A stretch of 60,522 nt of DNA from an uncultured Eubacteriales bacterium (GTDB lineage Bacteria > Bacillota > Clostridia > Peptostreptococcales > Anaerovoracaceae): assembly GCA_902776285.1 (NCBI GenBank), contig CACYPK010000019.1, forward strand, positions 1-60,522, in the 5' to 3' direction. The translations under genes and the position numbers were made by a program. Position 1 is the stretch's first letter. Each line of letters begins with the position of its first letter. Of the stretch, positions 53,958 to 60,522 are shown one piece after another. Under the pieces are notes generated by a model. It saw nothing but the letters and a program-made list of their open reading frames with translations, had not been told where the DNA came from and did not search any database.

Positions 53958-54090
53958 ACAACTATAATCATTTTGATTAATAATAATATGATTTTAAACA
54001 ATCCAAGCCTGTTTCTGCTTTTCACTAACATGGGAAAACTTATACAGTATGAAAAATTTATACTCCGCTCTTTAGTGATTACGGGCATAA
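53958..54090. other. AT-rich spacer, no supported gene
   Basis: Very AT-rich intergenic DNA between the AlbA_2 promoter region and the terminator of the anti-sigma gene. The short open frame from 53937 on the plus strand is low complexity (Asn/Ile-rich) and has no ribosome binding site, so I do not call it. Confidence 0.5.
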
Positions 54091-54128
54091 TAAAAGCTGG
54101 TGCCATCAGCTCGTTGATAAACACCAGC
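54091..54128 (-). terminator. Terminator after the anti-sigma gene (minus strand)
   Basis: GCTGGTG/CACCAGC arms at 54096-54102 and 54122-54128; on the minus strand the stem is followed by TTTTATTA. Confidence 0.65.
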
Positions 54129-54195
54129 ATGCAAATCTTTTTACAGAGTATAGTGTTCTTTATATCATAGTTATTATAAGCATGTTTATTATTTG

Positions 54196-55089
54196 CTATT
54201 CATCGACCGATACGCTCTCCATTGTAATAATGTTTTCATTCTCATCTACAGTAAATCTGGCGATCACATTTCCGTCTTTGTCCCACTTGATTCCATGGAG
54301 ATCTTCATATGTAACTGAAATAGCATCTGCCTCTATTCTTGCGGATATGATTTTCTCTTCTGGCCGTACATAATCATCAACACCATACTGTTGTTCATAT
54401 CGCACAAGTTCACCTATGTATTCAGGCGGATCATTATTGATTCCCTGATCCTTGGTCCAGACAGTCTGACCATTTACTTTCACAGTTTCCGCTTGACTAA
54501 GATCAGCACTTTCCTTATAAAAGCCGTCTAATATCCAGTAACTGCGCGGATTCCTCGAATCCGATTCCATTTTTCCTCCAAGAGCAGTTCTTTTTATGGC
54601 AATATTTATCTCTTTTGGATCATCTGTGTCTTCAAATGTAATACTGAATCCGCCATCCCAGTTCATTTGGTATGTAAAGAACAGTCCTTCTCCTCCATCT
54701 GTTCCCAGGTCATACCTGCAGACATCATCTATTTTTAAATCAGCTGGATCCACTTTTATGATATCCGCAGTGTTTAGAAACTGGAGTCCTCCAAAGAACA
54801 CTACTACTACCAACAAAGCTATCAGGACGCCTCGTATCGTTCCATTTCTTCTTAGCGCACTGACGCCATCGCGAAATTCTTTGAAAGATGCATCCTTATC
54901 CTGCTCAATGAGGTTCCCTTCAATTGTCTCGTCACTGCGGATGCTGTTCAGTTCATTTCTGCAGTTCTCACAACCTTCAAGGTGCGCCTCTATCAAATCC
55001 CTGGTATCGCTGCTAACTACACCATCATGGTACAAAGGCAGCAGATCCCTCACTACCGCGCACGGCAGGTCTTTTCTTTTATCAATCAT
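54196..55089 (-). CDS. Anti-sigma factor with zinc-binding N-domain
   Basis: 297 residues. The zinc anti-sigma motif is H36-x3-C40-x2-C43 (HLEGCENC), with C10 nearby. One membrane helix at about 86-105 (GVLIALLVVVVFFGGLQFL) follows, and the C-terminal 190 residues are extracytoplasmic with no recognised sensor domain. It would hold the ECF sigma factor encoded just upstream until a signal at the cell surface. It overlaps the sigma gene by 4 bases (ATGA), ensuring balanced synthesis. Confidence 0.87.
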   Translation of the reverse strand: MIDKRKDLPCAVVRDLLPLYHDGVVSSDTRDLIEAHLEGCENCRNELNSIRSDETIEGNLIEQDKDASFKEFRDGVSALRRNGTIRGVLIALLVVVVFFGGLQFLNTADIIKVDPADLKIDDVCRYDLGTDGGEGLFFTYQMNWDGGFSITFEDTDDPKEINIAIKRTALGGKMESDSRNPRSYWILDGFYKESADLSQAETVKVNGQTVWTKDQGINNDPPEYIGELVRYEQQYGVDDYVRPEEKIISARIEADAISVTYEDLHGIKWDKDGNVIARFTVDENENIITMESVSVDE

Positions 55090-55601
55090 AGCCAGTTCTC
55101 CTTCCGTAACATCTCTATTATTTTCTTCCGTGCCCTGTGGTATGTGACACGTGTCCAGCTCTCCGTCTTTCCGAACAGGGAGCTTATGTCTTTGAAAGAC
55201 AGGTCCCCGAACACCTTGAGTGTGAAAACTTCTTTGTACGGTTCATCCATCTCATGGATTATCCTGTGTACCTGGCGAAGCAATTCACCATCGGCCAGTA
55301 CTTCTTCAAGCGGTGGTGAACCGCCTGACATCTGGGGAGGCTCTTCCGGCAACGTTTCAAACTGGATCTTGCCGGAACGCCGGCATTTATCGATCCATAT
55401 ATTTCTGCCTATAGAGCACAGCCAGGAATAGTAGCTGCTCTCTCCCCGGAAGTTCTCTGCCGATATGGCTTTTACAAAAGTATCCTGAGTAATGTCTTCG
55501 GCTTCTTTTTCGTCTCTGCAGAGAGAAAGGATGTAGTGATAGACAGCCTGATATTCTGCATTGATAATCTCTTCGGTTATTCTTCCGGGTTTAGCTGCCA
55601 T
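55086..55601 (-). CDS. ECF-type RNA polymerase sigma factor
   Basis: 171 residues. Region 2 covers about 14-85 (YQAVYHYILSLCRDEKEAEDITQDTFVKA, SYYSWLCSIGRNIWIDKCR). Region 4 covers about 110-165 (EPYKEVFTLKVFGDLSFKDISSLFGKTESWTRVTYHRARKK). There is no C-terminal extension. With the membrane anti-sigma it forms a classic surface-stress switch. Start ATG at 55601 is preceded by AAAGGAGGAAGCGAT. Its own promoter matches an ECF consensus, suggesting autoregulation. Confidence 0.93.
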   Translation of the reverse strand: MAAKPGRITEEIINAEYQAVYHYILSLCRDEKEAEDITQDTFVKAISAENFRGESSYYSWLCSIGRNIWIDKCRRSGKIQFETLPEEPPQMSGGSPPLEEVLADGELLRQVHRIIHEMDEPYKEVFTLKVFGDLSFKDISSLFGKTESWTRVTYHRARKKIIEMLRKENWL

Positions 55602-55624
55602 ATCGCTTCCTCCTTTCTATTTTG

Positions 55625-55653
55625 TTAGACGATTGAAATAACGGTTTGTTACA
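55625..55653 (-). promoter_or_regulatory. ECF-type promoter of the sigma/anti-sigma operon
   Basis: Minus strand: TGTAACAAA (55645-55653), a spacer, then CGTCTAA (55625-55631). The AAC-type -35 and CGTC -10 are typical of ECF sigma factors, and the site lies about 25 bases before the sigma gene's start codon, so the sigma factor probably drives its own gene. Confidence 0.65.
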
Positions 55654-55667
55654 GAATTATGAATATG

Positions 55668-55692
55668 AAAAAACCAGGGAAACATCCCCAGT
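55668..55692 (-). terminator. Terminator of the small-membrane-protein cluster (minus strand)
   Basis: On the minus strand CTGGGGA, TGT, TTCCCTGG forms an imperfect stem followed by TTTTTT. It separates the cluster above from the sigma operon. Confidence 0.5.
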
Positions 55693-55727
55693 TGCAATGA
55701 GACAACATATACGCTCCTATCTTTTCA

Positions 55728-55994
55728 TTATGGGCCTGCGCCCATAGCAAACATAATAAGAAATAGTGCTAGCATAATTGCCATTGTGACACTGCTTAAA
55801 ATGATAGGTATCGTTCCTAAGCCGGTTCGCTCTTTTATGAAACCATTAATAGCACATATAAATCCAATGATGGACAAAACAACAGACCCCACTAGCAATG
55901 TGAGAGAACTAGATGGCTCTGTGAATACACTATAGATATATACAGCCACTAAGCATGAAATTATTAGAGACAGTTTGCTGTATTTATTTTTCAT
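55728..55994 (-). CDS. 88-residue three-TM protein
   Basis: Starts MKNKYSKLSLIISCLVAVYI; three hydrophobic segments (about 8-24, 31-50, 62-84) and little else. The first 17 residues closely match the start of the protein at 56763 (MKNRYSKLTLIVSCLMA), so the two are related or share a targeting segment. Family not recognised. Last gene of the minus-strand cluster. Confidence 0.65.
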   Translation of the reverse strand: MKNKYSKLSLIISCLVAVYIYSVFTEPSSSLTLLVGSVVLSIIGFICAINGFIKERTGLGTIPIILSSVTMAIMLALFLIMFAMGAGP

Positions 55995-56015
55995 AATATG
56001 TTAGTTTTTCCTTCT

Positions 56016-56246
56016 TTATTTCGTCTTATTGTATGATCTCTCCTGATTACGTTCAGACATATCATTATGCTTATTGATCCCCGTTACACTGCTCGGAAAA
56101 TCATTCATCATGCCAACTGGCGGCACATCAATTCGTTCTCCCCGGGCCGCCTTAACAACAATTCTTATTATTGCAGCAGCCGAAAGAAGAATGAATAACA
56201 AGCCAATAATTCCGATAGTATCCAATACTTTAAGAAGCCATTCCAT
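56016..56246 (-). CDS. 76-residue single-pass membrane protein
   Basis: MEWLLKVLDTIGIIGLLFILLSAAAII gives one N-terminal membrane helix, followed by a basic RIVVKAARGERID and a polar tail ending NQERSYNKTK. Function unknown. I use the ATG at 56246 with GCGAGGA upstream; the frame is open to an ATG at 56264 that abuts the previous stop, so the true start is uncertain. Confidence 0.55.
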   Translation of the reverse strand: MEWLLKVLDTIGIIGLLFILLSAAAIIRIVVKAARGERIDVPPVGMMNDFPSSVTGINKHNDMSERNQERSYNKTK

Positions 56247-56264
56247 CAGCACCAATCCTCGCAT

Positions 56265-56684
56265 TCAATTCTGTTTCCGGAAAGATTTCGTTATCTCAGT
56301 CCCGTCTTCAAGGATGAATGTAACATACAGAGTATGTTTGCACGAATTATGGATCATTCCTGTCGCGTATAAGGCATTGCTATTGTCTTTATTGTCCGAT
56401 GCCATATCATACGCTGTCTCGTGAGAGCCGATCACATCTGCAAGTTCAAAGTCTCCTGTATCGGCAAAATCATCATCCTCTTCCGAGCCTAGAACCACCA
56501 TATAATAGCCTTCCTTTGATTGTTCATTGAGATCTTGAATATAAATACCACTGTTATCTTCAGCACAGTAATACATACCGCCAAGCTGCATTCTGTCGAT
56601 CTGGTAGAAAACATATACAGCACATGCTGGAATTATCACAGCTATTATGATTTTAATAACGATCTTTTTTATATTTTCTTTCAT
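56265..56684 (-). CDS. 139-residue membrane-anchored hypothetical protein
   Basis: An N-terminal basic segment and one helix (KIVIKIIIAVIIPACAVYVFYQI) anchor an acidic external domain (LGGMYYCAEDNSGIYIQDLNEQSKEGYYMVVLGSEEDDD). The two cysteines C39 and C114 outside the membrane could form a disulphide. Family not recognised. It is part of the minus-strand cluster, and its stop abuts the next gene's first possible ATG. Confidence 0.65.
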   Translation of the reverse strand: MKENIKKIVIKIIIAVIIPACAVYVFYQIDRMQLGGMYYCAEDNSGIYIQDLNEQSKEGYYMVVLGSEEDDDFADTGDFELADVIGSHETAYDMASDNKDNSNALYATGMIHNSCKHTLYVTFILEDGTEITKSFRKQN

Positions 56685-56762
56685 TTCGGTTTGCTTGTTT
56701 TTTATATCTGTTTTTCGGATTGGTTCTGTTATATACGAGCCATCCTATGATGGCACTGTTGG

Positions 56763-57263
56763 TCACCAATGGCCTTCCGTTATTAATCTTTCGATGATAG
56801 CAACACCTGCAGTTGTTACCACGTTCGATATTATTATCGTCAGCTGCAGCTTTTTCTTATTCTGCACATTGCTTTTGAGCACGTTGTAAACTATCGGCAT
56901 TTCAATAAGCAATGTAAGCAGCAAAAAAACTCCGCTTACAATATAATGCGGACCGGAGTCAAGAATGTCTTCGAACGTCCCATACCAGGAAAGATCCGCC
57001 TTCAGAAATGCATACGGAAGAAGGAATGATGCTGCATTTGCTACTATAACTATCCCTAATACTTTGAATGCATTCCCGGTTTTAGGTTTAAGCCAAATGC
57101 TCAGCCATTCTATCAGTATCGTTCCTAATGCGACCCATGGCAAGATATCAAAGGGTCTCTTCTCTGATATCCACACCCATGATGAATCGGCAAAAACATT
57201 CACTGGAAACAGTGCCATTAAGCATGAAACAATTAAAGTCAGTTTGCTATATCTGTTTTTCAT
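56763..57263 (-). CDS. 166-residue multi-span membrane protein
   Basis: A first helix/signal (MKNRYSKLTLIVSCLMALFPVNVFA) is followed by four further hydrophobic segments (ILPWVALGTILIEWLSIWL, VLGIVIVANAASFLLPY, YIVSGVFLLLTLLIEMPIVY, LTIIISNVVTTAGVAII). Its N-terminus resembles that of the protein at 55728. Function unknown. The start lies within the last 17 bases of the preceding gene, so it is translationally coupled. Confidence 0.68.
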   Translation of the reverse strand: MKNRYSKLTLIVSCLMALFPVNVFADSSWVWISEKRPFDILPWVALGTILIEWLSIWLKPKTGNAFKVLGIVIVANAASFLLPYAFLKADLSWYGTFEDILDSGPHYIVSGVFLLLTLLIEMPIVYNVLKSNVQNKKKLQLTIIISNVVTTAGVAIIERLITEGHW

Positions 57264-57666
57264 ATTGCTTTTTTCCTGAATAGTCGATAATTATATTTGC
57301 GGCAAATATAAATAAAGCCATAAGTATTATCAATTCACCAATAGGGCTACCATACAAAACTACAACCATGAAAAATGATTCAGATTTGCAACATACAATA
57401 CTTGCAATGGCAACACCAAGAATATAAAAAAAAGATACAACCCATTTATAGTACTTATAATCGCGTAGTTTCCACTGAATCACTAGTATAAGGCATAACA
57501 ACACGCAAGCTAAAACTGCTGGGCAAATATATTTCAGAACATAGAACTGTATAGTTCCTATTTCGAGTTTCAAAAACAAGTTTTGCAGTTTTGCAAGGAA
57601 ACGACCTGTAAAGCCTATAATTGTCGGGTAAAGGATGTATATTAAGCTTGGAATCTTATTATACAT
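57247..57666 (-). CDS. 139-residue multi-span membrane protein
   Basis: Four hydrophobic segments, including VLKYICPAVLACVLLCLILVI, VVSFFYILGVAIASIVCC and LIILMALFIFAANIIID. No recognised family. I start at the ATG at 57666, preceded by GATAGGAGAAGT; an in-frame ATG at 57702 overlaps the previous gene. It ends 17 bases inside the next gene. Confidence 0.6.
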   Translation of the reverse strand: MYNKIPSLIYILYPTIIGFTGRFLAKLQNLFLKLEIGTIQFYVLKYICPAVLACVLLCLILVIQWKLRDYKYYKWVVSFFYILGVAIASIVCCKSESFFMVVVLYGSPIGELIILMALFIFAANIIIDYSGKKQYEKQI

Positions 57667-57679
57667 AATACTTCTCCTA

Positions 57680-57913
57680 TCATGATTCGTCTGAATAATC
57701 AATTATCACCTTTTTGCATGACCTGCATAAAAACGCCCTTACAGCACATCCCGTAATTAAGTTTTTAATATTAAGCTGAGATAATACAATCGCATCTTTA
57801 TGTGCGGCTGCTATAGCGAAGGCGTGTTTTGTATCACCTTTCAACCATGCTATCTCATGAGGGCTTTGAACTAAGCCTAATTCCATTTCGCTATCACAGT
57901 ACGGACATCTCAT
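57680..57913 (-). CDS. 77-residue zinc-ribbon protein (DUF6487-like)
   Basis: MRCPYCDSEMELG at the start and CRSCKKVIIDY at the end supply two CxxC pairs (C3/C6 and C63/C66) for a zinc ribbon, with an intervening IAWLKGDTK segment, a pattern seen in small DUF6487-type proteins. Function unknown. It abuts the upstream 61-residue membrane protein gene and is one of the few soluble products of this cluster. Confidence 0.65.
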   Translation of the reverse strand: MRCPYCDSEMELGLVQSPHEIAWLKGDTKHAFAIAAAHKDAIVLSQLNIKNLITGCAVRAFLCRSCKKVIIDYSDES

Positions 57914-58099
57914 CTACGAACCTCCCGTTTTTCGTTCTTGCAAGTACTCTCGCATTGTCCTCACTCCCGGTATGATCCATACCGAGATAATTATTCCTAA
58001 TACAAGATTATCGCCACTGGTAGTTAAACAGTTAACTACCGTATATAAACCACAACATCCAAGACCTATTTGCATTATTGCCCATATCAGTTTCTTCAT
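57914..58099 (-). CDS. 61-residue small membrane protein
   Basis: MKKLIWAIMQIGLGCCGLYTVVNC and LVLGIIISVWIIPGVRTM suggest two membrane helices and a basic C-terminal tail (REYLQERKTGGS). No recognised family. Its start codon directly follows the stop of the lipoprotein gene, and its stop touches the next start, so it is in the same transcript. Confidence 0.55.
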   Translation of the reverse strand: MKKLIWAIMQIGLGCCGLYTVVNCLTTSGDNLVLGIIISVWIIPGVRTMREYLQERKTGGS

Positions 58100-59083
58100 T
58101 TACTTCAATATCAGGGGTCCTGACTTGCCTCCCTCCTGGACCGTCTCTGCTTCATTACGAATCGCCATATATTCATCAGCAGCGGCTTCGTCATTAATAT
58201 CGTACTGAATATCTGAAGCATAAGTCACAAATATCAAATGACCATCTTTGATTCCAATTTTCTTATATGGAATCATTCCGTCATATGGTTCTTCTTCCGG
58301 ATCATTCCACACCTCAACGGACATCACGCGTCCGCCATATTCGCCATTACGGGCTCTCGTGCTATATATTGTTATCCTGTCATATTCATCCAGTTCGTAT
58401 CCCCATGTGTCTGAATTACTGAGCGTCAACGAGAAATAATCGGTTTCTATGGTTCGGGTACCAGTTGATTCATCTTCAGTAGCTGTCAAGCCCGCCCCGA
58501 TATCGAAGTTATCGTTATACGCCTCGTAAAATCCGCCATCATCTTTGAGCTCTATCTTTTGGATAAGATCCGGATCATCATTATCAAATATGACCATCCA
58601 GTCCATATCAAAAGACTTGGTGTCACCTTTTTCATCAGTTGCTATAACTGTAACTAAAGCGTGCTCTATATTATCTGCCGATTGATCCGCATCGTCTTGG
58701 ATACCGAATTGGCTGATTGTTGTAGTAAGGCCATAGTTCATCGCGATCCCCAGCACTTCGGTTCTGTACCACTTATCATAGAACGTGTCGAACATACCAT
58801 CCGCAAAGCAATCCCCGACTTTATCCTGCCAGAGCTGCTTTTCTTCAGCAGCCCTTTGCTCTGCCGCAGCAAGTTCCTCTTCGGAAGGTTCATCTACACC
58901 AATTCCGATTACTGTAACAACCGGGTCGTAAAGGCCATCGCCCGGGTATTCGATCATCGCCTGGAGAACCTTTTCTTCATTTTCGGCTCGCTTAGTGATA
59001 TCTTCAGTCTTGCATGCAGTCAATACTGCCGCCAATGAGAACGCTATAAAAATGATTACCGCTCTTAATATATTCCTATTCAT
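58100..59083 (-). CDS. Lipoprotein of unknown function
   Basis: 327 residues. The signal peptide ends in the lipobox LTAC near residue 24 (AVIIFIAFSLAAVLTACK). The mature protein is very acidic with a helix rich in Glu/Ala (EEELAAAEQRAAEEKQLWQ) and later beta-rich segments (YFSLTLSNSDTWGYELDEYDRITIYSTRA). It resembles DUF5105-like lipoproteins in layout, but I cannot assign it. The ATG at 59083 has AGGAGGATACTC upstream. It lies directly after an FtsX-type permease gene. Confidence 0.7.
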   Translation of the reverse strand: MNRNILRAVIIFIAFSLAAVLTACKTEDITKRAENEEKVLQAMIEYPGDGLYDPVVTVIGIGVDEPSEEELAAAEQRAAEEKQLWQDKVGDCFADGMFDTFYDKWYRTEVLGIAMNYGLTTTISQFGIQDDADQSADNIEHALVTVIATDEKGDTKSFDMDWMVIFDNDDPDLIQKIELKDDGGFYEAYNDNFDIGAGLTATEDESTGTRTIETDYFSLTLSNSDTWGYELDEYDRITIYSTRARNGEYGGRVMSVEVWNDPEEEPYDGMIPYKKIGIKDGHLIFVTYASDIQYDINDEAAADEYMAIRNEAETVQEGGKSGPLILK

Positions 59084-59139
59084 GAGTATCCTCCTGAATA
59101 ATACTGTCAACAACAATTATGCCATACGCGGCACCTATT

Positions 59140-60522
59140 CTAAAATGAAATCTTAATCAATCCTATTGTCATTATGGCACCAATACACACTGCAACAAAC
59201 GAAGGTATTATGAATACAATCACCGTCTCTGTTTTTCGCGTTTTCTCTATTTCCGCATCATTTATCCCTAGTTTCCATAGCAATGCATATTCCCTTTCAT
59301 TACGTTCTCTGTTCGACTGGACTTTGAAGAATACCATTACAACGTTGAGGAATAACAGCAGCATATTCATCACGGTAGAGATCAAGATAAGAAACTTGCC
59401 CGATTGATCAGCTGTTTTCATGTCCATGAATTGTGTCGATACAAACAAGCCATTTAACCCCATATCATAGTCCTTAGCCATTTCATGATATAAATCTTCT
59501 GATTGGCTGACCGTTTCACAGTTTATAACACGGATCACAGCAGCGCGAACTAAATCATCACGCTGTATGATCCCATCAAACTCATCCTCACTGACTATTA
59601 TTATATTCTGAGGAGTGAGCCCGTTATTGATCAGACTGGAATAATTCACTTCCTTGACACTGAGTTCATGCGACCCATTGAACGTAAATATATCCCTTGA
59701 GAACTCATCATGCGGATATCCGTCATGAAGATCATATTGTGTATATACGACACATTCTCCGTCCTCAATATTACAGTCTGTTCCAAGATTACCGTTTGCA
59801 ACATTCTGAGAGATAATAAAACAGCCGTCCAGTATAGTTGGAATTGCAGCATTTTTATCAATAACTGCACCGGCTTTCTCAGCATAAGCAATTAAGTCTT
59901 TCTCAGAAGGATACTCTCCGTCTTCATATTCTATATATGCAATATGAAAAGGATTATCATTGACTGCATTTCTCAACATCAGTTTTGAACAGTAAACTGA
60001 AAATGTCTGGAAAAACACCACGAAACTGATCAGGCAGATCGAAAAGAATATGATTCTTTTGTTCATACTGAAGTTCTGCCTGATACTGCCAATGACCGGC
60101 AGATTCTTGTAGAACATGTTAGGTCTATGTTTCTTTAGCCAGATCAGCAATACATAAGAATTTGAAATCATCAGGTATATACCAACAAGCATGACCGCAA
60201 AATAGAGGATCACTCTGTTAGTATTTGTCTGATCAAAGATGAAGAATACCCCTATGATGGAATAGCAGACAGCTGCACATCCGGCCAAGAGAAGAACTAT
60301 ACTGGAAGATCTTCCTATTCTGACCTTCTTGCTGTCTTCAATCATTTCTTTCACAGTGATCCTTGAAAGTCTGATCACAATGGCGATAACGGTCAGTATG
60401 TATATAACAAGAAGTGCAAGTGAAGGTCGAAGAACGCTATTGATGCTGAGTGCGGGGAAGTTGAGCTCTATCCCGATTAGCTTCACAAAAACCTTGAAAA
60501 ACAGCGTAAGCAGCATTATTCC
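59140..60522 (-). CDS. FtsX-type ABC transporter permease (partial)
   Basis: At least 458 residues; the gene continues beyond the window, so the N-terminus is missing. Several membrane helices are visible, with a large external loop at about 185-370 between them and a final FtsX-like bundle (LISTVMNMLLLFLNVVMVFFKV, then EREYALLWKLGINDAEI, the typical cytosolic coupling segment). It resembles BceB/MacB-type permeases that export or sense antimicrobial peptides. The matching ATPase should lie just upstream, outside the window. Confidence 0.82.
   Translation of the reverse strand, partial: GIMLLTLFFKVFVKLIGIELNFPALSINSVLRPSLALLVIYILTVIAIVIRLSRITVKEMIEDSKKVRIGRSSSIVLLLAGCAAVCYSIIGVFFIFDQTNTNRVILYFAVMLVGIYLMISNSYVLLIWLKKHRPNMFYKNLPVIGSIRQNFSMNKRIIFFSICLISFVVFFQTFSVYCSKLMLRNAVNDNPFHIAYIEYEDGEYPSEKDLIAYAEKAGAVIDKNAAIPTILDGCFIISQNVANGNLGTDCNIEDGECVVYTQYDLHDGYPHDEFSRDIFTFNGSHELSVKEVNYSSLINNGLTPQNIIIVSEDEFDGIIQRDDLVRAAVIRVINCETVSQSEDLYHEMAKDYDMGLNGLFVSTQFMDMKTADQSGKFLILISTVMNMLLLFLNVVMVFFKVQSNRERNEREYALLWKLGINDAEIEKTRKTETVIVFIIPSFVAVCIGAIMTIGLIKISF

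Noticed and set aside
53937..54170. Plus-strand open frame of 77 codons
   Set aside because: Asn/Ile-rich low complexity in AT-rich DNA, overlaps operator-like repeats and a terminator, no ribosome binding site.

Overview
The window reads as chromosomal DNA of a Gram-positive, low-to-mid GC anaerobe of the class Clostridia. The evidence is the uninterrupted S10-spc-alpha ribosomal operon, the zinc-ribbon (C+) forms of S14 and L36, a zinc-lid adenylate kinase, a small SRP RNA beside dnaX-ybaB-recR, and AGGAGG ribosome binding sites almost everywhere. Overall gene style suggests the Peptostreptococcales/Anaerovoracaceae (Mogibacterium/Emergencia-like) side of the class. That placement is an inference, not a measurement.

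Layout. 1-63 is the tail of tuf, followed by a structured RNA element, a terminator, a YdbC/PC4-like ssDNA-binding protein, mtaB and a HIT hydrolase. A long non-coding region (2.8-3.7 kb) holds hairpin repeats, a good promoter and an internal terminator. It leads into the ribosomal superoperon (3.7-19.3 kb): rpsJ-rplC*-rplD-W-B-rpsS-rplV-rpsC-rplP-rpmC-rpsQ-rplN-X-E-rpsN-rpsH-rplF-R-rpsE-rpmD-rplO-secY-adk-map-infA-rpmJ-rpsM-K-D-rpoA-rplQ. rplC is broken in this sequence. 19.9-26.3 kb is an F-type ATP synthase operon, atpB-E-F-[delta C-domain::A]-G-D-C, with the delta subunit reduced to a domain fused to the front of alpha. Next come two YhgE/Pip membrane proteins flanking a small two-TM protein, the SRP RNA, dnaX-ybaB-recR-brnQ, a YbaK-type deacylase, a precise 63-bp-period hairpin array, a polar amino-acid ABC transporter, a DapF-fold epimerase, an acyl-CoA ligase, an ornithine/alanine-racemase-type enzyme, greA, and a lysS carrying an extra C-terminal tRNA-binding domain.

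From 45.5 kb the character changes. 45.6-52.4 kb looks like a remnant of an integrative element: two paralogous HTH-like small proteins, ParA/ParB, several small unknowns, and a large SpaA-type surface protein cut off inside its last domain. A CACTTAAGTG palindrome sits near each edge. The rest (52.4-60.5 kb) lies on the minus strand: a Schlafen/AlbA-type transcriptional regulator, an ECF sigma/anti-sigma pair with a likely self-regulated promoter, and a string of small membrane proteins with a lipoprotein and an FtsX-type ABC permease (cut by the window edge).

The most notable non-standard features are: (i) the delta-alpha fusion of ATP synthase; (ii) two copies of a ~103-nt structured element in opposite orientation inside the ribosomal operon, with compensatory base changes; (iii) a second structured element starting directly after the stop codons of both tuf and infA, also with compensatory changes; (iv) several locus-specific families of short intergenic hairpin repeats; (v) the broken rplC; and (vi) the LysRS fusion.
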